A program made the position numbers and the translations under genes. Positions 1-10,182 of a stretch of 64,000 bases of DNA are shown piece by piece (within the stretch, counting starts at the first letter, position 1; each line of letters starts with the position of its first letter). This DNA comes from Pseudomonadota bacterium (GTDB lineage Bacteria; Pseudomonadota; Gammaproteobacteria; Burkholderiales; Burkholderiaceae_F), in contig JAKBZN010000007.1 of the NCBI GenBank assembly GCA_021842465.1, positions 1 to 64,000 of the forward strand, read 5' to 3'. The notes beneath the pieces were generated by a model. The model saw nothing but the letters and a program-made list of their open reading frames with translations, made no database searches and was not told the origin of the DNA.

Positions 1-74
1 GAAGCGGATATTTCGGGAAAATTACGATTCGCCAAGAAATGTTGTATTTTCCCTACGTGTGATACCTTGCGGGC

Positions 75-1535
<1,461 letters not shown>

Positions 1536-1538
1536 CGG

Positions 1539-2492
1539 TCATCGCGAGGCCCGCAGATCCAACGCCAGGGCCACCGCGGCATCGACCTCCTCGTACTCCG
1601 GCCACCCCGCCGAGCCGCCCACCAATCGCACCTGCGCGCCGATCGGCCGGGTCTTGGCCGGATCGGTGACGCCGAAGACCCCGATCAGCCGGGCGCCAAC
1701 CGCCCCGGCCAGATGCCCTGGCCCGCTGTCGTTGGCCACGACGAGGCGGCTCCCCGCCAGCAGCGCGGCGAACGCGCCCAGATCCAGCGGTTCGAGGAAC
1801 ACCGCGTCCGGGCAGGCGGCGCGGGCACCGGCCTCTTCGCCCGGCCCAGGACACACCACGGGGGATTCCCCGGCCGCCCGCAACGCGCGCGCCAGCCGTC
1901 CGAACCCCTCCCACGCTTTGACCTTGCCGTGATGCTGTCCGCGCACCGTGGGACACAGCACGACATATCCGTCCCGCACGCCCGCACGCGCGAGGGCTGC
2001 GCGCGCGCCCCCCCATGCCGCATCGGGAATGCGCAGCACCGGCGTACCGGCCGCCTCCGGCCCGTCGCCGGACCGCCCCAGCCACGTCCGCGCCAGGTGC
2101 AGGTAATACGCGCTGGTGTGCATGTCCCCATGCCATTGCGCGGGAACCGCGACCGGCGCAGCAAGCAGCCAGCCTCGACCATCGGTGCGGTACCCCGTCG
2201 CACGCATGCCGGCCCGGCGGACCTCCCAGGCCGAAGAGAACGAATTCGGGAACAGCAGCGCCTCGCCGCGCCCCGGCTCAGCCCGACGCCAGGCCCGCAA
2301 TGCCGCGATCCGCGCCCCTCGCTCGGGCGCCCAGGGCAACACCGGCCAGGCGTATCCAGCAAACAGTTCGGCGGCCCAGGGTCGCCCGAAAAGCGTCAAG
2401 GATGCACCGCGCTCCGCCAGAAGATCCAGCGCGGGCAGCGTCATGCAGGCGTCGCCGAGATGGTTCGGCAAGCGAACGAGTAGGGAACCCAA
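1539..2492 (-). CDS. Glycosyltransferase family 9, heptosyltransferase II-like
   Basis: Probable LPS-core sugar transferase that uses an ADP-heptose-type donor at the inner face of the membrane. The N-terminus LLVRLPNHLGDACMTLPAL is the family signature, and VVANDSGPGHLAGAVG near the C-terminus is the donor-binding region. I choose a TTG start at 2492: a good ribosome site (GGGAGGA) lies eight bases upstream, and the signature then begins at once. An in-frame ATG at 2606 would add 38 residues unlike the family. The last codons and stop (CTGCGGGCCTCGCGATGA) match one end of the dispersed palindromic repeat at 4597 and 25238, so the C-terminus may have been rewritten by that repeat. The exact acceptor sugar cannot be told. 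Confidence 0.85.
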   Translation of the reverse strand: MGSLLVRLPNHLGDACMTLPALDLLAERGASLTLFGRPWAAELFAGYAWPVLPWAPERGARIAALRAWRRAEPGRGEALLFPNSFSSAWEVRRAGMRATGYRTDGRGWLLAAPVAVPAQWHGDMHTSAYYLHLARTWLGRSGDGPEAAGTPVLRIPDAAWGGARAALARAGVRDGYVVLCPTVRGQHHGKVKAWEGFGRLARALRAAGESPVVCPGPGEEAGARAACPDAVFLEPLDLGAFAALLAGSRLVVANDSGPGHLAGAVGARLIGVFGVTDPAKTRPIGAQVRLVGGSAGWPEYEEVDAAVALALDLRASR

Positions 2493-2699
2493 TGTGTCAT
2501 TCCTCCCGATTCCGGTGGTGAACGCCGACAACCGCGGCACGGGTTTCCCTCGTGTCCCGAGCCCCCGCATGCCGGCGATCCGTGCAATCTGCCAGAATAC
2601 CGCCATGTCCGCCCCGCCATTCGACCGGAACACGCCGGGACCGCGGACCGACGCCCCGGAAGGGCGGTTCAACGCACTGAACGGAACGTCCATTCCCTG

Positions 2700-4502
2700 A
2701 TGTCCCCCGCAACCGCCGTACCGGGCTCCGGCCCCTTCCGCCGTCTTGCCGACCCCAACCTGCGCCGCATGATCGCCCTGGTGTGGGCGCACCGCCCCAT
2801 CCTGGGACTGGCCACCGTCACGATGGCCATCGACGCATCCTGCCAGGGGCTGATCGCCAAGCTCACCGCGGTCCTGCTCGGGCACGGGATCATCCGCAAC
2901 GACCCGCGGTTCGGCTACTGGATGCCGCTCGCCTTCATCGGCGTATTCGTCGTGCGCGGTCTGGCGAACTTCTCCAGTTCCTACCTCGTGAACGTGGCGT
3001 CGCAGAACGTGCTGATCAGCCTGCGCGGGGAAATGTTCCAGCGCCTGCTCCACTGGCCGCAGGCCACCATCGAGAACACCCCCTCCGGGATCGTCATCTC
3101 CAAGTTCCTCAACGAAGCGAGCAACGCCCTCTCGCTCACCGCCGAGGTGTTGCTCACCGCCGTGCGCGAATCGTTCACCACCATCGCGCTGCTCGGACTG
3201 CTGCTTTTCGACAACTGGCGGCTCACGCTGCTGACCGTCGTCGTCGGCCCGACGATTGCCACGGTGCTGCGCTCGATCGGCAAGCGGCTGCACCGGCTCA
3301 ACCGGGAAAGCCAGGCCATGCTGGGCGAAATGACGCGCGCAGTGCAAGAGGCGCACGACGCGGGGCGCATCGTCAAGGTCTACGGCGGCCAGGCGTATGA
3401 GACCCGCCGGTTCGATGCCATCAACCAGCGCCTCCGCCGCTTCGCGATCAAGATGCAGATCGCCGTCGGCGCCTCGACCCCGGCGACCCAGATCGTCGCC
3501 GCGACCGGTATTGCCGTCGTGATCACCATCGCGATGTGGCAGGCCCGCCACGGGCAACTCACCGGCAGCCAGTTCATCGAGTTTCTGACGGCCGCACTGA
3601 TGGTGCTGCAACCGCTACGGCGCTTGTCGTCGATCAACAGCGCCACCGCACGCATGGCGGCGGCGGCGGAGAGCGTGTTCGGGATGATCGATTCGTCCCA
3701 GGAAGCCGAAACCGGCACGCGCGAGCTGGCGCGTGCCGCCGGCGCGATCACCTTCCGCGACGTCTCCTTCGAATACCCGGGGGCCGCCGCGGCGGCGCTG
3801 CATCACGTGAACCTGACCGTCCGCGCCGGCGAGACGATCGCCCTGGTCGGGCACTCCGGCGCCGGCAAGACGACCCTCCTCAACCTGCTGCCGCGCTTCC
3901 TGCGCCCGACGGCGGGGGAGATCCTGCTCGACGATATCCCGATCGCGGACCTGACGCTTGCCAGCCTGCGCCGCCAGATCGCCCTGGTTTCCCAGGACGT
4001 GGTGCTCTTCGACGATACGATCCGCGCCAACATCGCCTATGGCGCGGGAATTCCCGAGGGCGAGGTCGGCCTGGACCGAATCCGCGCCGCCGCGGAGGCC
4101 GCCTACCTGCTGCCGTTGATCGAATCGCTGCCCAACGGCTTCGACACCCGAATCGGCGAAAACGCCGTCAAGCTCTCGGGCGGGCAGCGCCAGCGCCTGT
4201 CGATCGCGCGCGCCCTGCTCAAGGATGCGCCCATCCTGCTCCTCGACGAAGCGACCTCGGCGCTGGACTCGGAGTCCGAGCGGATGATCCAGATGTCGCT
4301 CGAACGCCTGATGCGCGGCCGCACCACCTTCGTCGTCGCGCACCGGCTGTCGACGATCGAGCATGCCGACCGCATCGTCGCGATGGAACACGGCCGGATT
4401 GCCGAGATCGGCACGCATGGGGAACTGCTGGCCCATGGCGGGCTCTACGCCAATCTGCACCGGATCCAGTTCTCCGCGGCACGGGCTTCCGAGCCGGCAT
4501 GA
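2700..4502 (+). CDS. msbA: Lipid A export ABC transporter, MsbA type (fused permease and ATPase)
   Basis: Inner-membrane half-transporter that flips lipid A-core from the inner to the outer leaflet. The 600 residues match MsbA in length: a six-helix membrane domain over about 1-330, then the nucleotide-binding domain. That domain has Walker [10 protein letters not shown] (about 383), the [16 protein letters not shown] signature (about 491), Walker [13 protein letters not shown] (about 510) and the switch histidine in VVAHRLST. The gene opens the plus-strand envelope cluster and is divergent from the heptosyltransferase-like gene. A related lipid-linked sugar exporter cannot be excluded from sequence alone, but the LPS setting favours MsbA. 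Confidence 0.9.
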   Translation: MSPATAVPGSGPFRRLADPNLRRMIALVWAHRPILGLATVTMAIDASCQGLIAKLTAVLLGHGIIRNDPRFGYWMPLAFIGVFVVRGLANFSSSYLVNVASQNVLISLRGEMFQRLLHWPQATIENTPSGIVISKFLNEASNALSLTAEVLLTAVRESFTTIALLGLLLFDNWRLTLLTVVVGPTIATVLRSIGKRLHRLNRESQAMLGEMTRAVQEAHDAGRIVKVYGGQAYETRRFDAINQRLRRFAIKMQIAVGASTPATQIVAATGIAVVITIAMWQARHGQLTGSQFIEFLTAALMVLQPLRRLSSINSATARMAAAAESVFGMIDSSQEAETGTRELARAAGAITFRDVSFEYPGAAAAALHHVNLTVRAGETIALVGHSGAGKTTLLNLLPRFLRPTAGEILLDDIPIADLTLASLRRQIALVSQDVVLFDDTIRANIAYGAGIPEGEVGLDRIRAAAEAAYLLPLIESLPNGFDTRIGENAVKLSGGQRQRLSIARALLKDAPILLLDEATSALDSESERMIQMSLERLMRGRTTFVVAHRLSTIEHADRIVAMEHGRIAEIGTHGELLAHGGLYANLHRIQFSAARASEPA

Positions 4503-4596
4503 GTCGCCCCGTGCGGCGGAACCGCGGCCGCACCATACTTTTGACGGAGAGTAACGGTCATGACGACGTACCCGCTTCGAAGGAGGGACACCAGCC

Positions 4597-4671
4597 GTCA
4601 TCGCGAGGCCCGTAGGGCCGTGGCGATCCACGAAACGACTGGATTGCTTCGGGCTTCGCCCTCGCAATGAC
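4597..4671 (-). repeat. Dispersed 75-bp palindromic repeat
   Basis: A 75-bp element that begins GTCATCGCGAGGCCCG and ends CCTCGCAATGAC, so its ends are near mirror images. Read on the minus strand it aligns with 25238..25313, with one indel and a variable centre of about 10 bases. It sits in the 264-bp gap between msbA and the WecA-like gene. The rest of the gap shows no gene. Confidence 0.8.
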
Positions 4672-4766
4672 AATTGTTTCATTGCGTTAATCTCCGTGCA
4701 ATCCTTGGCGCCGCGAATTGCCTACACTAGCGTGCTTTCGTACGGGTTCAACGACGTCCTCCGGCA

Positions 4767-5846
4767 ATGACCTTCTTCATCGAGGCGCTTCTTTCCTGTC
4801 TGCTCACCGCGGCGCTGATCGTCTGGCTGCGCCGGCCCGCGCTCCGCTTCGGATTGGTCGACCACACCGGCGGGCGCAAGCGGCATGGCGGGGCCGTGCC
4901 GCGGATCGGCGGACTGTCCCTCACCCTGGGATTCTCGGTGGTGCTGCTGTTCTCCGCCTCGGTCTTGTCCCATTACGCAATTGCGCTCGTCGCCGTCGCG
5001 GCCCTCGCGGCGGTCGGACTGCTCGACGACATGGGAGAGGTGTCCGCGCGGACGAAACTCGGCGTCCAGGCGCTCGCCGCGCTGCTGATGACCTCGTGGG
5101 CCAACGTGTTCCTGGAGAACCTCGGCAACCTGTTCGGGCACGGGCCGATCGAACTGCGCAACTGGGGCATCCCGCTCACCCTGTTCGCCACCGTGGCGGT
5201 GATCAACGGCCTCAACATGCTCGACGGCCTCGACGGACTGGCCGGCGGGGTGGCGTTTTCCAACCTCGCCTTCTTTGCGTTCCTCGCCGCATCCCTCCGG
5301 GATCTCGACGCCGTCAAGCTGCTCGCGGTGCTGCTGGGCGCCATTGCCGGATTCCTGGTGTTCAACCTGCCGCATCCGTGGCGCAGCGCCCAGCGCCGAA
5401 CGTTCCTCGGCGACACGGGCAGCCTGGTTCTCGGCTTCTTCGTCGCCTGGTTCTCCGTGGCGCTGACGCAGCGGCCGGCCGCCCACGTTCCGCCCATCGT
5501 CATGCCGTGGATCCTCGGCGTCGTCCTGCTGGACACGTTCACCGTCACCATCCGCCGCACGCTGCGCCGACGCGACCCGACCGTTCCCGACCGCGGACAC
5601 ATCCATCACCTGCTGCTGCGGCGCGGATTCACCGAACGGGAGACGCTGGCGATCCTGCTCGGCGGCAATGCGCTGCTGGGCCTGATCGGGATCGTGCTCT
5701 GGCGGTCCGGCATTCCGGACCGGGTCAGCTTCCTGCTGTTCCTGGGCGTCATCGCGGCATACGTGGCAGCGTTCCTTTTTCCCAATCGGTTGTTCCGTCG
5801 GCGCGGCCGGGCCGTGGGCACGGCCGGAAGCTCGCATTCCCGGTAA
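4767..5846 (+). CDS. WecA/MraY-family UDP-sugar:undecaprenyl-phosphate sugar-1-phosphate transferase
   Basis: Polytopic membrane enzyme of glycosyltransferase family 4 in the MraY/WecA sense. It moves a sugar-1-phosphate from a UDP-sugar to undecaprenyl phosphate and so starts O-antigen or another surface glycan. Seen in 359 residues: repeated hydrophobic segments, the Mg-binding LLDDMGE (85-91), NGLNMLDGLDGLAGG (147-161), FLGDTGSLVLGF, and the cytoplasmic HIHHLLLRRG of the WecA/WbpL group. MraY itself lies in the dcw cluster, so WecA-like use fits better. The stop codon lies ten bases before a pseudogene fragment of a family-2 glycosyltransferase. Confidence 0.9.
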   Translation: MTFFIEALLSCLLTAALIVWLRRPALRFGLVDHTGGRKRHGGAVPRIGGLSLTLGFSVVLLFSASVLSHYAIALVAVAALAAVGLLDDMGEVSARTKLGVQALAALLMTSWANVFLENLGNLFGHGPIELRNWGIPLTLFATVAVINGLNMLDGLDGLAGGVAFSNLAFFAFLAASLRDLDAVKLLAVLLGAIAGFLVFNLPHPWRSAQRRTFLGDTGSLVLGFFVAWFSVALTQRPAAHVPPIVMPWILGVVLLDTFTVTIRRTLRRRDPTVPDRGHIHHLLLRRGFTERETLAILLGGNALLGLIGIVLWRSGIPDRVSFLLFLGVIAAYVAAFLFPNRLFRRRGRAVGTAGSSHSR

Positions 5847-5855
5847 CGCTCGGAT

Positions 5856-6046
5856 ATCGCTACACGACCCTGGCCGCAGAAGCCGCGCATGCGCGCGGCA
5901 AGCGGGCCGGCGCGGCGCAGTTGCTGCGATCGCCGGCGCTACGGTTCGTGAAGTTCCACGTGCTGCGACCGGGCCTTCTCGACGGGGTCCCGGGCCTGAT
6001 CCACATCCTGATCGGCTGCGGCGGCAGTTTCTTGAAGTATGCGAAG
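5856..6046 (+). pseudogene. Fragment of WaaE-like family-2 glycosyltransferase (3' part)
   Basis: 191 bases here match 10712..10902 without a gap and with four substitutions. The intact copy is the 3' part of the glycosyltransferase at 10183. All four differences change the residue (L to R, Y to H, L to P, F to L in this copy), as expected of a dead copy. The translated piece runs from RYTTLAAEAAHARGK to GGSFLKYAK, has no start codon, and reads on in an open but meaningless frame. Weaker likeness continues for about 17 bases, with one indel. Confidence 0.9.
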
Positions 6047-6083
6047 ATCGGGCACTGCAGAATCGCCCCGCCGCGCCACGGCA

Positions 6084-7268
6084 ATGATGCAACTCCGAAA
6101 GCGCCTCAAAAACTCGCCGCTATATCACCTCGAGTGCCTGCGACGGACGCTGCGCATCCTGGCGATCGACGCCACACTGCCGAGGCCGCCGCGCCATCCG
6201 GATCGCCGCGGCCGCAAGATCGGCCTGGTCAAGCGGGGCGGGATCGGCGACTGGATCCTTTTTTCCCCCGCCCTCGAAGCATTGCGCAACGGCTTTCCCG
6301 CGCAGGACACCGAGATCGTCGTCTATACGGAAGCACGTACCGCCGAGATCGCCGGGATGATCGGCCTCGCCGACCGCATCGTCGTATTCGACCGCCACGC
6401 CGTGCGCAAGCGCGCGTGGGTCCGGCATCGCCTGCTGTCCGACCTGCGGCGCGAAGCGTTCGACGTCTGGATCGACGCGGACATCTCGCGCACCAGCATC
6501 GGCGATGCGTTCGCCTTGGCCAGCGCCGCGCCGATCCGCCTGGGATACGCGGCCAGCGCGCTGGAGCGCTGCCACGCGCGAATCGAGCGCCGCGCCTACA
6601 CCGACCTGCTCCCGGACAAAACGGGGAAAATCCACATGTCGGTGCGCTTCGACCGCTTGATCCGGCACGCCCTGGAACGCGCGGCGCCCGCGGCGGGCCG
6701 CACACCGGTCGTGCAGCCATCCGGTCTGCAGGCATACGCCTGGGACGGCCGGGAAAGTCGCACGCTGGTGATCGCCCCTGCCGCAAGCGCATCCACCCGC
6801 ATCTGGCCGGCGGAACGGTTTGCCGAACTGGCGGCATCGCTGGCGCGCGATCACGGCCTGCGGCCGGTCGTCGTCGGCGGCACCGCGGACGCGGAACTCT
6901 GCAACCGGATCGCATCGATGCTCGCCGGCTTCGACGCGCAGAGCCTGACTGGCCGCCACACCCTCGCCGGGCTGTTCGACCTGATCCGCAGCGCCCGACT
7001 GCTTCTCACCAGCGAGAGCGCGCCGATGCACATCGGGCGGCTCACCGGGACTCCGACGCTCGCGATGGTCTCCGGTGCCGATTTCACGAGCTACTCCGCC
7101 TATCCTCCCGCCCCCCATTTCGCCGTCGCCAGCCATCCCGACCGCAGTTGTTTCGACTGCCGGTGGCACTGCATTCATCCGGTGCCGGATCCCGGGGCAA
7201 TCCGGCGGTGTCTCGACGAGGTGAGCGTGGAGCAGGCCAGCACGCTCGCGGAACAACTCCTGCGATGA
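6084..7268 (+). CDS. Glycosyltransferase family 9, LPS heptosyltransferase-like
   Basis: Second heptosyltransferase-like protein of the locus, about 394 residues. The GT9 fold is shown by KIGLVKRGGIGDWILFSPALEAL near the N-terminus, VIAPAASASTRIWPAERFAELA at mid-length (family pattern with a basic or aromatic donor site), and LLTSESAPMHIGRLTG, equivalent to the DSGPMH motif. Tandem ATGs at 6084 and 6087 are taken as the start; the ORF track start at 6039 lies inside the upstream pseudogene junction. The stop overlaps the next start (ATGA), so the two are translationally coupled. Donor and acceptor are not known. Confidence 0.85.
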   Translation: MMQLRKRLKNSPLYHLECLRRTLRILAIDATLPRPPRHPDRRGRKIGLVKRGGIGDWILFSPALEALRNGFPAQDTEIVVYTEARTAEIAGMIGLADRIVVFDRHAVRKRAWVRHRLLSDLRREAFDVWIDADISRTSIGDAFALASAAPIRLGYAASALERCHARIERRAYTDLLPDKTGKIHMSVRFDRLIRHALERAAPAAGRTPVVQPSGLQAYAWDGRESRTLVIAPAASASTRIWPAERFAELAASLARDHGLRPVVVGGTADAELCNRIASMLAGFDAQSLTGRHTLAGLFDLIRSARLLLTSESAPMHIGRLTGTPTLAMVSGADFTSYSAYPPAPHFAVASHPDRSCFDCRWHCIHPVPDPGAIRRCLDEVSVEQASTLAEQLLR

Positions 7269-8002
7269 CCAGCCTCTTGTTTTGTACCGGCTATGTGCGC
7301 GACGCGCAGCATTGGCATGCCCGCTATCGGCGCTGGCTCGACTTCTACGCCGACGGTCCGATCGACCATGCGAAGCGCGTGGTGATCGACGATGGATCTC
7401 CCTATTTGCCGCCACCGGCGGAAATCGATGTCGTCGCGGACGCGCCGTCGGCAGGACGTTCGCCGCGGCGGGATGTGCTGCTGCACTTCGCGCAGCATCT
7501 CGGCCGACAGAGCGGCGCAGCCTATCCGGGGTGGTGGCGGAGCTTTTTCCATTCCCTCGATCTTGCGCGTGCCATGGGAGCGGAAAAAATCGTCCATATC
7601 GAATCCGATGCCTATGTCCTGCGTCCCCGTTTGGCGGAATTTCTGAATGGCCTGCGTACAGGCTGGCATGTCCTGTGGATTCCGACCTACGGCATGCCCG
7701 AGACCGCCATCCAGGTCATCTGCGCCGACCAGTTCCAACAATTCGATGCCTTCCGGAGCGACCCCGGAAATCAAATCAACGAGCGCATCGCCGAGCATAT
7801 CCTCCCCTTTACGGACATCCACAAGGAGTTCATCGGCGATCGGTATAGCGAGTTCAAGCGCAACCGGGGAATTTTCCGGTCCCGGAAGTTCGACCGGATC
7901 CCGTTGTTTCAGAGGGATTTTTTCTGGGCGCCGATCCCTCCTGAAGCGGATTTCGCCACCCAGGTGGTGCCGCGGCAGACCGTTGCATTCTGCCGCCGGT
8001 AG
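7265..8002 (+). CDS. Uncharacterised protein, possible GT-A type glycosyltransferase
   Basis: 245 residues, coupled by an ATGA overlap to the family-9 glycosyltransferase upstream. No family is recognised with confidence. The N-terminus LLFCTGYVRD, then VVIDDGSPYLP and a mid-protein KIVHIESDAYVLRPRL, have the layout of a GT-A nucleotide-sugar transferase: an early acidic site and a DxD-like ESDAY. The C-terminus has aromatic stretches (FFWAPIPPEADFATQ). The LPS setting supports a role in glycan synthesis or modification. In the track this frame is buried at the end of a 1094-aa open frame; only the part from 7265 looks real. Confidence 0.7.
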   Translation: MTSLLFCTGYVRDAQHWHARYRRWLDFYADGPIDHAKRVVIDDGSPYLPPPAEIDVVADAPSAGRSPRRDVLLHFAQHLGRQSGAAYPGWWRSFFHSLDLARAMGAEKIVHIESDAYVLRPRLAEFLNGLRTGWHVLWIPTYGMPETAIQVICADQFQQFDAFRSDPGNQINERIAEHILPFTDIHKEFIGDRYSEFKRNRGIFRSRKFDRIPLFQRDFFWAPIPPEADFATQVVPRQTVAFCRR

Positions 8003-8025
8003 GCGGGGCTGCGCAGACAACGAGG

Positions 8026-8232
8026 ATGTTTCGTCCGGATCATCGCCTCCGATTCCGGGGTGGAATCCGGGTGCTTCGCGAGAAACTGCAGGGTAAACTC
8101 CCGGGGCTTCAGCAAGAAACCTGCGCGATCCGGGCGGACATGAAAGCCATGGAAATGAAACTGACCATTCGCACCGGCGGCATGATGACCGTCATGACCG
8201 GAATCCTCTATACGCTGCTGCGACTGCACTGA
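8026..8232 (+). pseudogene. C-terminal remnant of a DUF1640-like coiled-coil membrane protein
   Basis: A 68-codon frame whose end, ADMKAMEMKLTIRTGGMM followed by a hydrophobic tail TVMTGILYTLLRL, looks like the last 40 residues of DUF1640-type proteins: a coiled coil, then a single C-terminal membrane helix. The preceding residues keep a helical KLQGKLPGLQQETCAIRAD pattern, but no full N-terminus is present. It lies in the 276-bp gap between two glycosyltransferase genes. It could be a small expressed protein, but a decayed remnant is more likely. Confidence 0.45.
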
Positions 8233-8278
8233 TCTCGCCACGCCGGCAACCGGCCGGCGGCGGATTCGACCCTCCCCC

Positions 8279-9184
8279 ATGTTCACCATCCTCATCCCCA
8301 CCTGGAACAACCTGTCGTTCCTGAAACTCTGCGTCGAAAGCATCCGCCGGCACTCGGCCTTCGACCACGAAATCCTCATCCACGTCAACGACGGCTCGGA
8401 CGGAACGCTCGAATGGGTGCGCAACCAGGGGCTGCGCCATACCCACAGCACCGGCAACATCGGCATCTGTTTCGCACTCAATCAATTGAGCCGTCTGGCC
8501 ACCCGCGACTGGCTGCTCTACCTCAACGACGACATGGTCTGCACGCCCGGCTGGGACACCGCCCTGCTGGCCGCCACATCACGGCTCGCGACGCCGCTGT
8601 GCTTTCTTTCGTCGCTGCTCATCGAACCGAACCAGGGAACGAACGGCAACGTCCTGTGCCGCGATTTCGGTCGCGGACCGGAATCCTTCGACGAAGCGGG
8701 ATTGCTGACCTACGCCGCATCCCTGCGCGAAGCCGACCGCAGCGGCGCCGCCAGCCAGCCGACGCTGGTACGGCGGGAACTCTGGCACCTGGTTGGCGGC
8801 TACAGCATCGAGTTCGGCCCCGGAATGAGCAGCGACGACGACTTCCTGATGAAACTCTGGATCGCCGGGTGCCGCGATTTTCACATCATCGGCGGCAGCC
8901 TCGTCTATCACTTCGCCTGCCGCAGCACGGGCCGCGTGCGCCGCAATCGCGGACACCGGGAGTTCCTGATGAAATGGGGCATCACGTGGCGGGAATTCCG
9001 GCGGGACTATCTTCGGCGGTCCGCCACCGTCCCCTCCGGCGAACTGCCCGCCGTACCCGTGCCCAGCATGCAAAGCCGGATGAAACGGATGTTCCACGGC
9101 GCCAAGGGATTCCCGCTCGAAGATCTCCGCGCGTGGGACGACAACCCCAGCCGGCACCTCGTGCTTTCCGAACCGCCACGATAG
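8279..9184 (+). CDS. Glycosyltransferase family 2
   Basis: 301-residue GT-A glycosyltransferase. TILIPTWNNLSFLKLCVESI is the canonical start, VNDGSDGTLEWV the nucleotide site, LLYLNDDMVCTPGWDTALL the DxD-bearing metal site (DDM), and MSSDDDFLMKLWIAG the acceptor-side ED-like motif. No membrane segment is evident. It probably adds a sugar to LPS core or O-antigen. ATG 8279 follows a purine-poor stretch, so initiation looks weak. It is followed by a toxin-antitoxin pair, so it may be the last gene of its transcript. Confidence 0.85.
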   Translation: MFTILIPTWNNLSFLKLCVESIRRHSAFDHEILIHVNDGSDGTLEWVRNQGLRHTHSTGNIGICFALNQLSRLATRDWLLYLNDDMVCTPGWDTALLAATSRLATPLCFLSSLLIEPNQGTNGNVLCRDFGRGPESFDEAGLLTYAASLREADRSGAASQPTLVRRELWHLVGGYSIEFGPGMSSDDDFLMKLWIAGCRDFHIIGGSLVYHFACRSTGRVRRNRGHREFLMKWGITWREFRRDYLRRSATVPSGELPAVPVPSMQSRMKRMFHGAKGFPLEDLRAWDDNPSRHLVLSEPPR

Positions 9185-9224
9185 ACTGCCCTTTGCGCAC
9201 GCGCCACTTTTTCGTAAAATATGC

Positions 9225-9234
9225 GCCAATTGGC
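9225..9234. promoter_or_regulatory. Palindrome upstream of Xre/RES pair, possible operator
   Basis: GCCAATTGGC is a perfect 10-bp palindrome 15 bases before the antitoxin start, in an AT-richer stretch (CGTAAAATATGCG) that could hold the promoter. Xre-type antitoxins usually repress their own operon, so an operator here is plausible. This is inference from position only. Confidence 0.35.
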
Positions 9235-9248
9235 AAACGAAAGACAAA

Positions 9249-9701
9249 ATGAGCCTTGCATCGGCAACACGCTTGGGTGTCTCGGTTGAATCCCTGCTTG
9301 GCGGCAGACAGGTCTTGCAAGCCAAGCCGCGCACTCCGTTGGATTGGGTGTCGATCATTCGCCAGGGGATTCCGTCCTTGGCCATCGATTCGCTGGCCAA
9401 AACCATCCATGTAACCCATTCCGAATTGGCGACGGCATTGGGCATACCGGAACGTACGCTGGCCAGGCGCAAGAAGGAAGGAACGCTGAGCAGCGAGGAG
9501 ACCGCCAAAATTGTGCGCCTCGCCCGCGTGATCCGACGTGCCGAGGAAGTTTTCGAAGACCTGGAGATTTCCCTCGACTGGCTGAAATCTCCCAATGCCT
9601 CCCTGTCCGGCGCAACTCCGTTTTCCTTGCTGGACACCGACATCGGCGCAGAAAACGTGATGGATACCCTCGGCCGCATCGAACACGGCGTGTTTGCGTA
9701 A
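9249..9701 (+). CDS. Antitoxin of Xre/MbcA/ParS family (RES-Xre system)
   Basis: 150-residue antitoxin. After a short N-terminal arm it has a Xre-like helix-turn-helix (SLAKTIHVTHSELATALGIPERTLARRKKEG). The C-terminal DUF2384 toxin-binding domain follows (ARVIRRAEEVFEDLEISLDWLKSPNASLSGATPFSLLDTDIGAENVMDTLGRIEHG), with the typical P-N-xx-L-x-G-xx-P-xx-L pattern. The stop codon overlaps the next ATG (TAATG), as is usual for a coupled pair. It neutralises the RES toxin and probably represses the operon. Confidence 0.93.
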   Translation: MSLASATRLGVSVESLLGGRQVLQAKPRTPLDWVSIIRQGIPSLAIDSLAKTIHVTHSELATALGIPERTLARRKKEGTLSSEETAKIVRLARVIRRAEEVFEDLEISLDWLKSPNASLSGATPFSLLDTDIGAENVMDTLGRIEHGVFA

Positions 9702-10168
9702 TGCCCACGGTGTGGCGGCTGCTTTCGGCCCGATATGCGGAATCCGCGTTCTCGGGCGATGGCGCCCGCCTTTATGGAGGTCGGTGGAACCGCAAAGGGG
9801 TACCGATCGTTTATACCGCCGGCAGCCAGTCGCTGGCGATGCTCGAACTACTCGTGCAGGACGAGCCGCTACGCGCCCGCTACGTCATGATTCCGGCCAT
9901 GCTGCCGAGGAACCTGAGGATCGAACGCCTCGCGCCCGAACAACTTCCGGGCGACTGGCGCGGCCTTGCCGCACGGGAATCGCTGCAGGCAATCGGAACG
10001 GGTTGGGCAAAGCGCCAGTCAAGCCCAGTCTTGGCCGTGCCCAGCGCGGTCATTCCGTCCGAAACCAATTACCTGCTCAACCCATTGCACCCGGCGTTCG
10101 GCAAGATCGAGATCGGAAAACCGCAGGAATTCATCACCGATTTGCGCCGGAAAAGGCGATCCCGGTGA
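9701..10168 (+). CDS. RES-domain toxin
   Basis: 155-residue RES-family toxin. Members of this family degrade NAD+ and stop growth. VWRLLSARYAESAFSGDGARLYGGRWNRKGVPIVYTAGS carries the conserved arginine, GxxxxGGRWN and tyrosine of the active site. SLAMLELLV gives the family glutamate, and the C-terminus has PSAVIPSETNYLLNPLHP with the conserved serine and asparagines. All named elements are present, so the toxin looks intact. It overlaps the antitoxin by one base. The pair interrupts the LPS gene run. Confidence 0.93.
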   Translation: MPTVWRLLSARYAESAFSGDGARLYGGRWNRKGVPIVYTAGSQSLAMLELLVQDEPLRARYVMIPAMLPRNLRIERLAPEQLPGDWRGLAARESLQAIGTGWAKRQSSPVLAVPSAVIPSETNYLLNPLHPAFGKIEIGKPQEFITDLRRKRRSR

Positions 10169-10182
10169 TCTGTGACCGCCCC

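Noticed and set aside
1539-3611. 690-aa minus-strand frame starting inside msbA
   Set aside because: The GT9 signature begins near 2490, with a ribosome site before TTG 2492. The upstream half is a shadow of msbA.
4718-8002. 1094-aa open frame on the plus strand
   Set aside because: It runs through three real genes and the pseudogene in a GC-rich region with few stops. Only its last 245 codons (from 7265) look like a protein.
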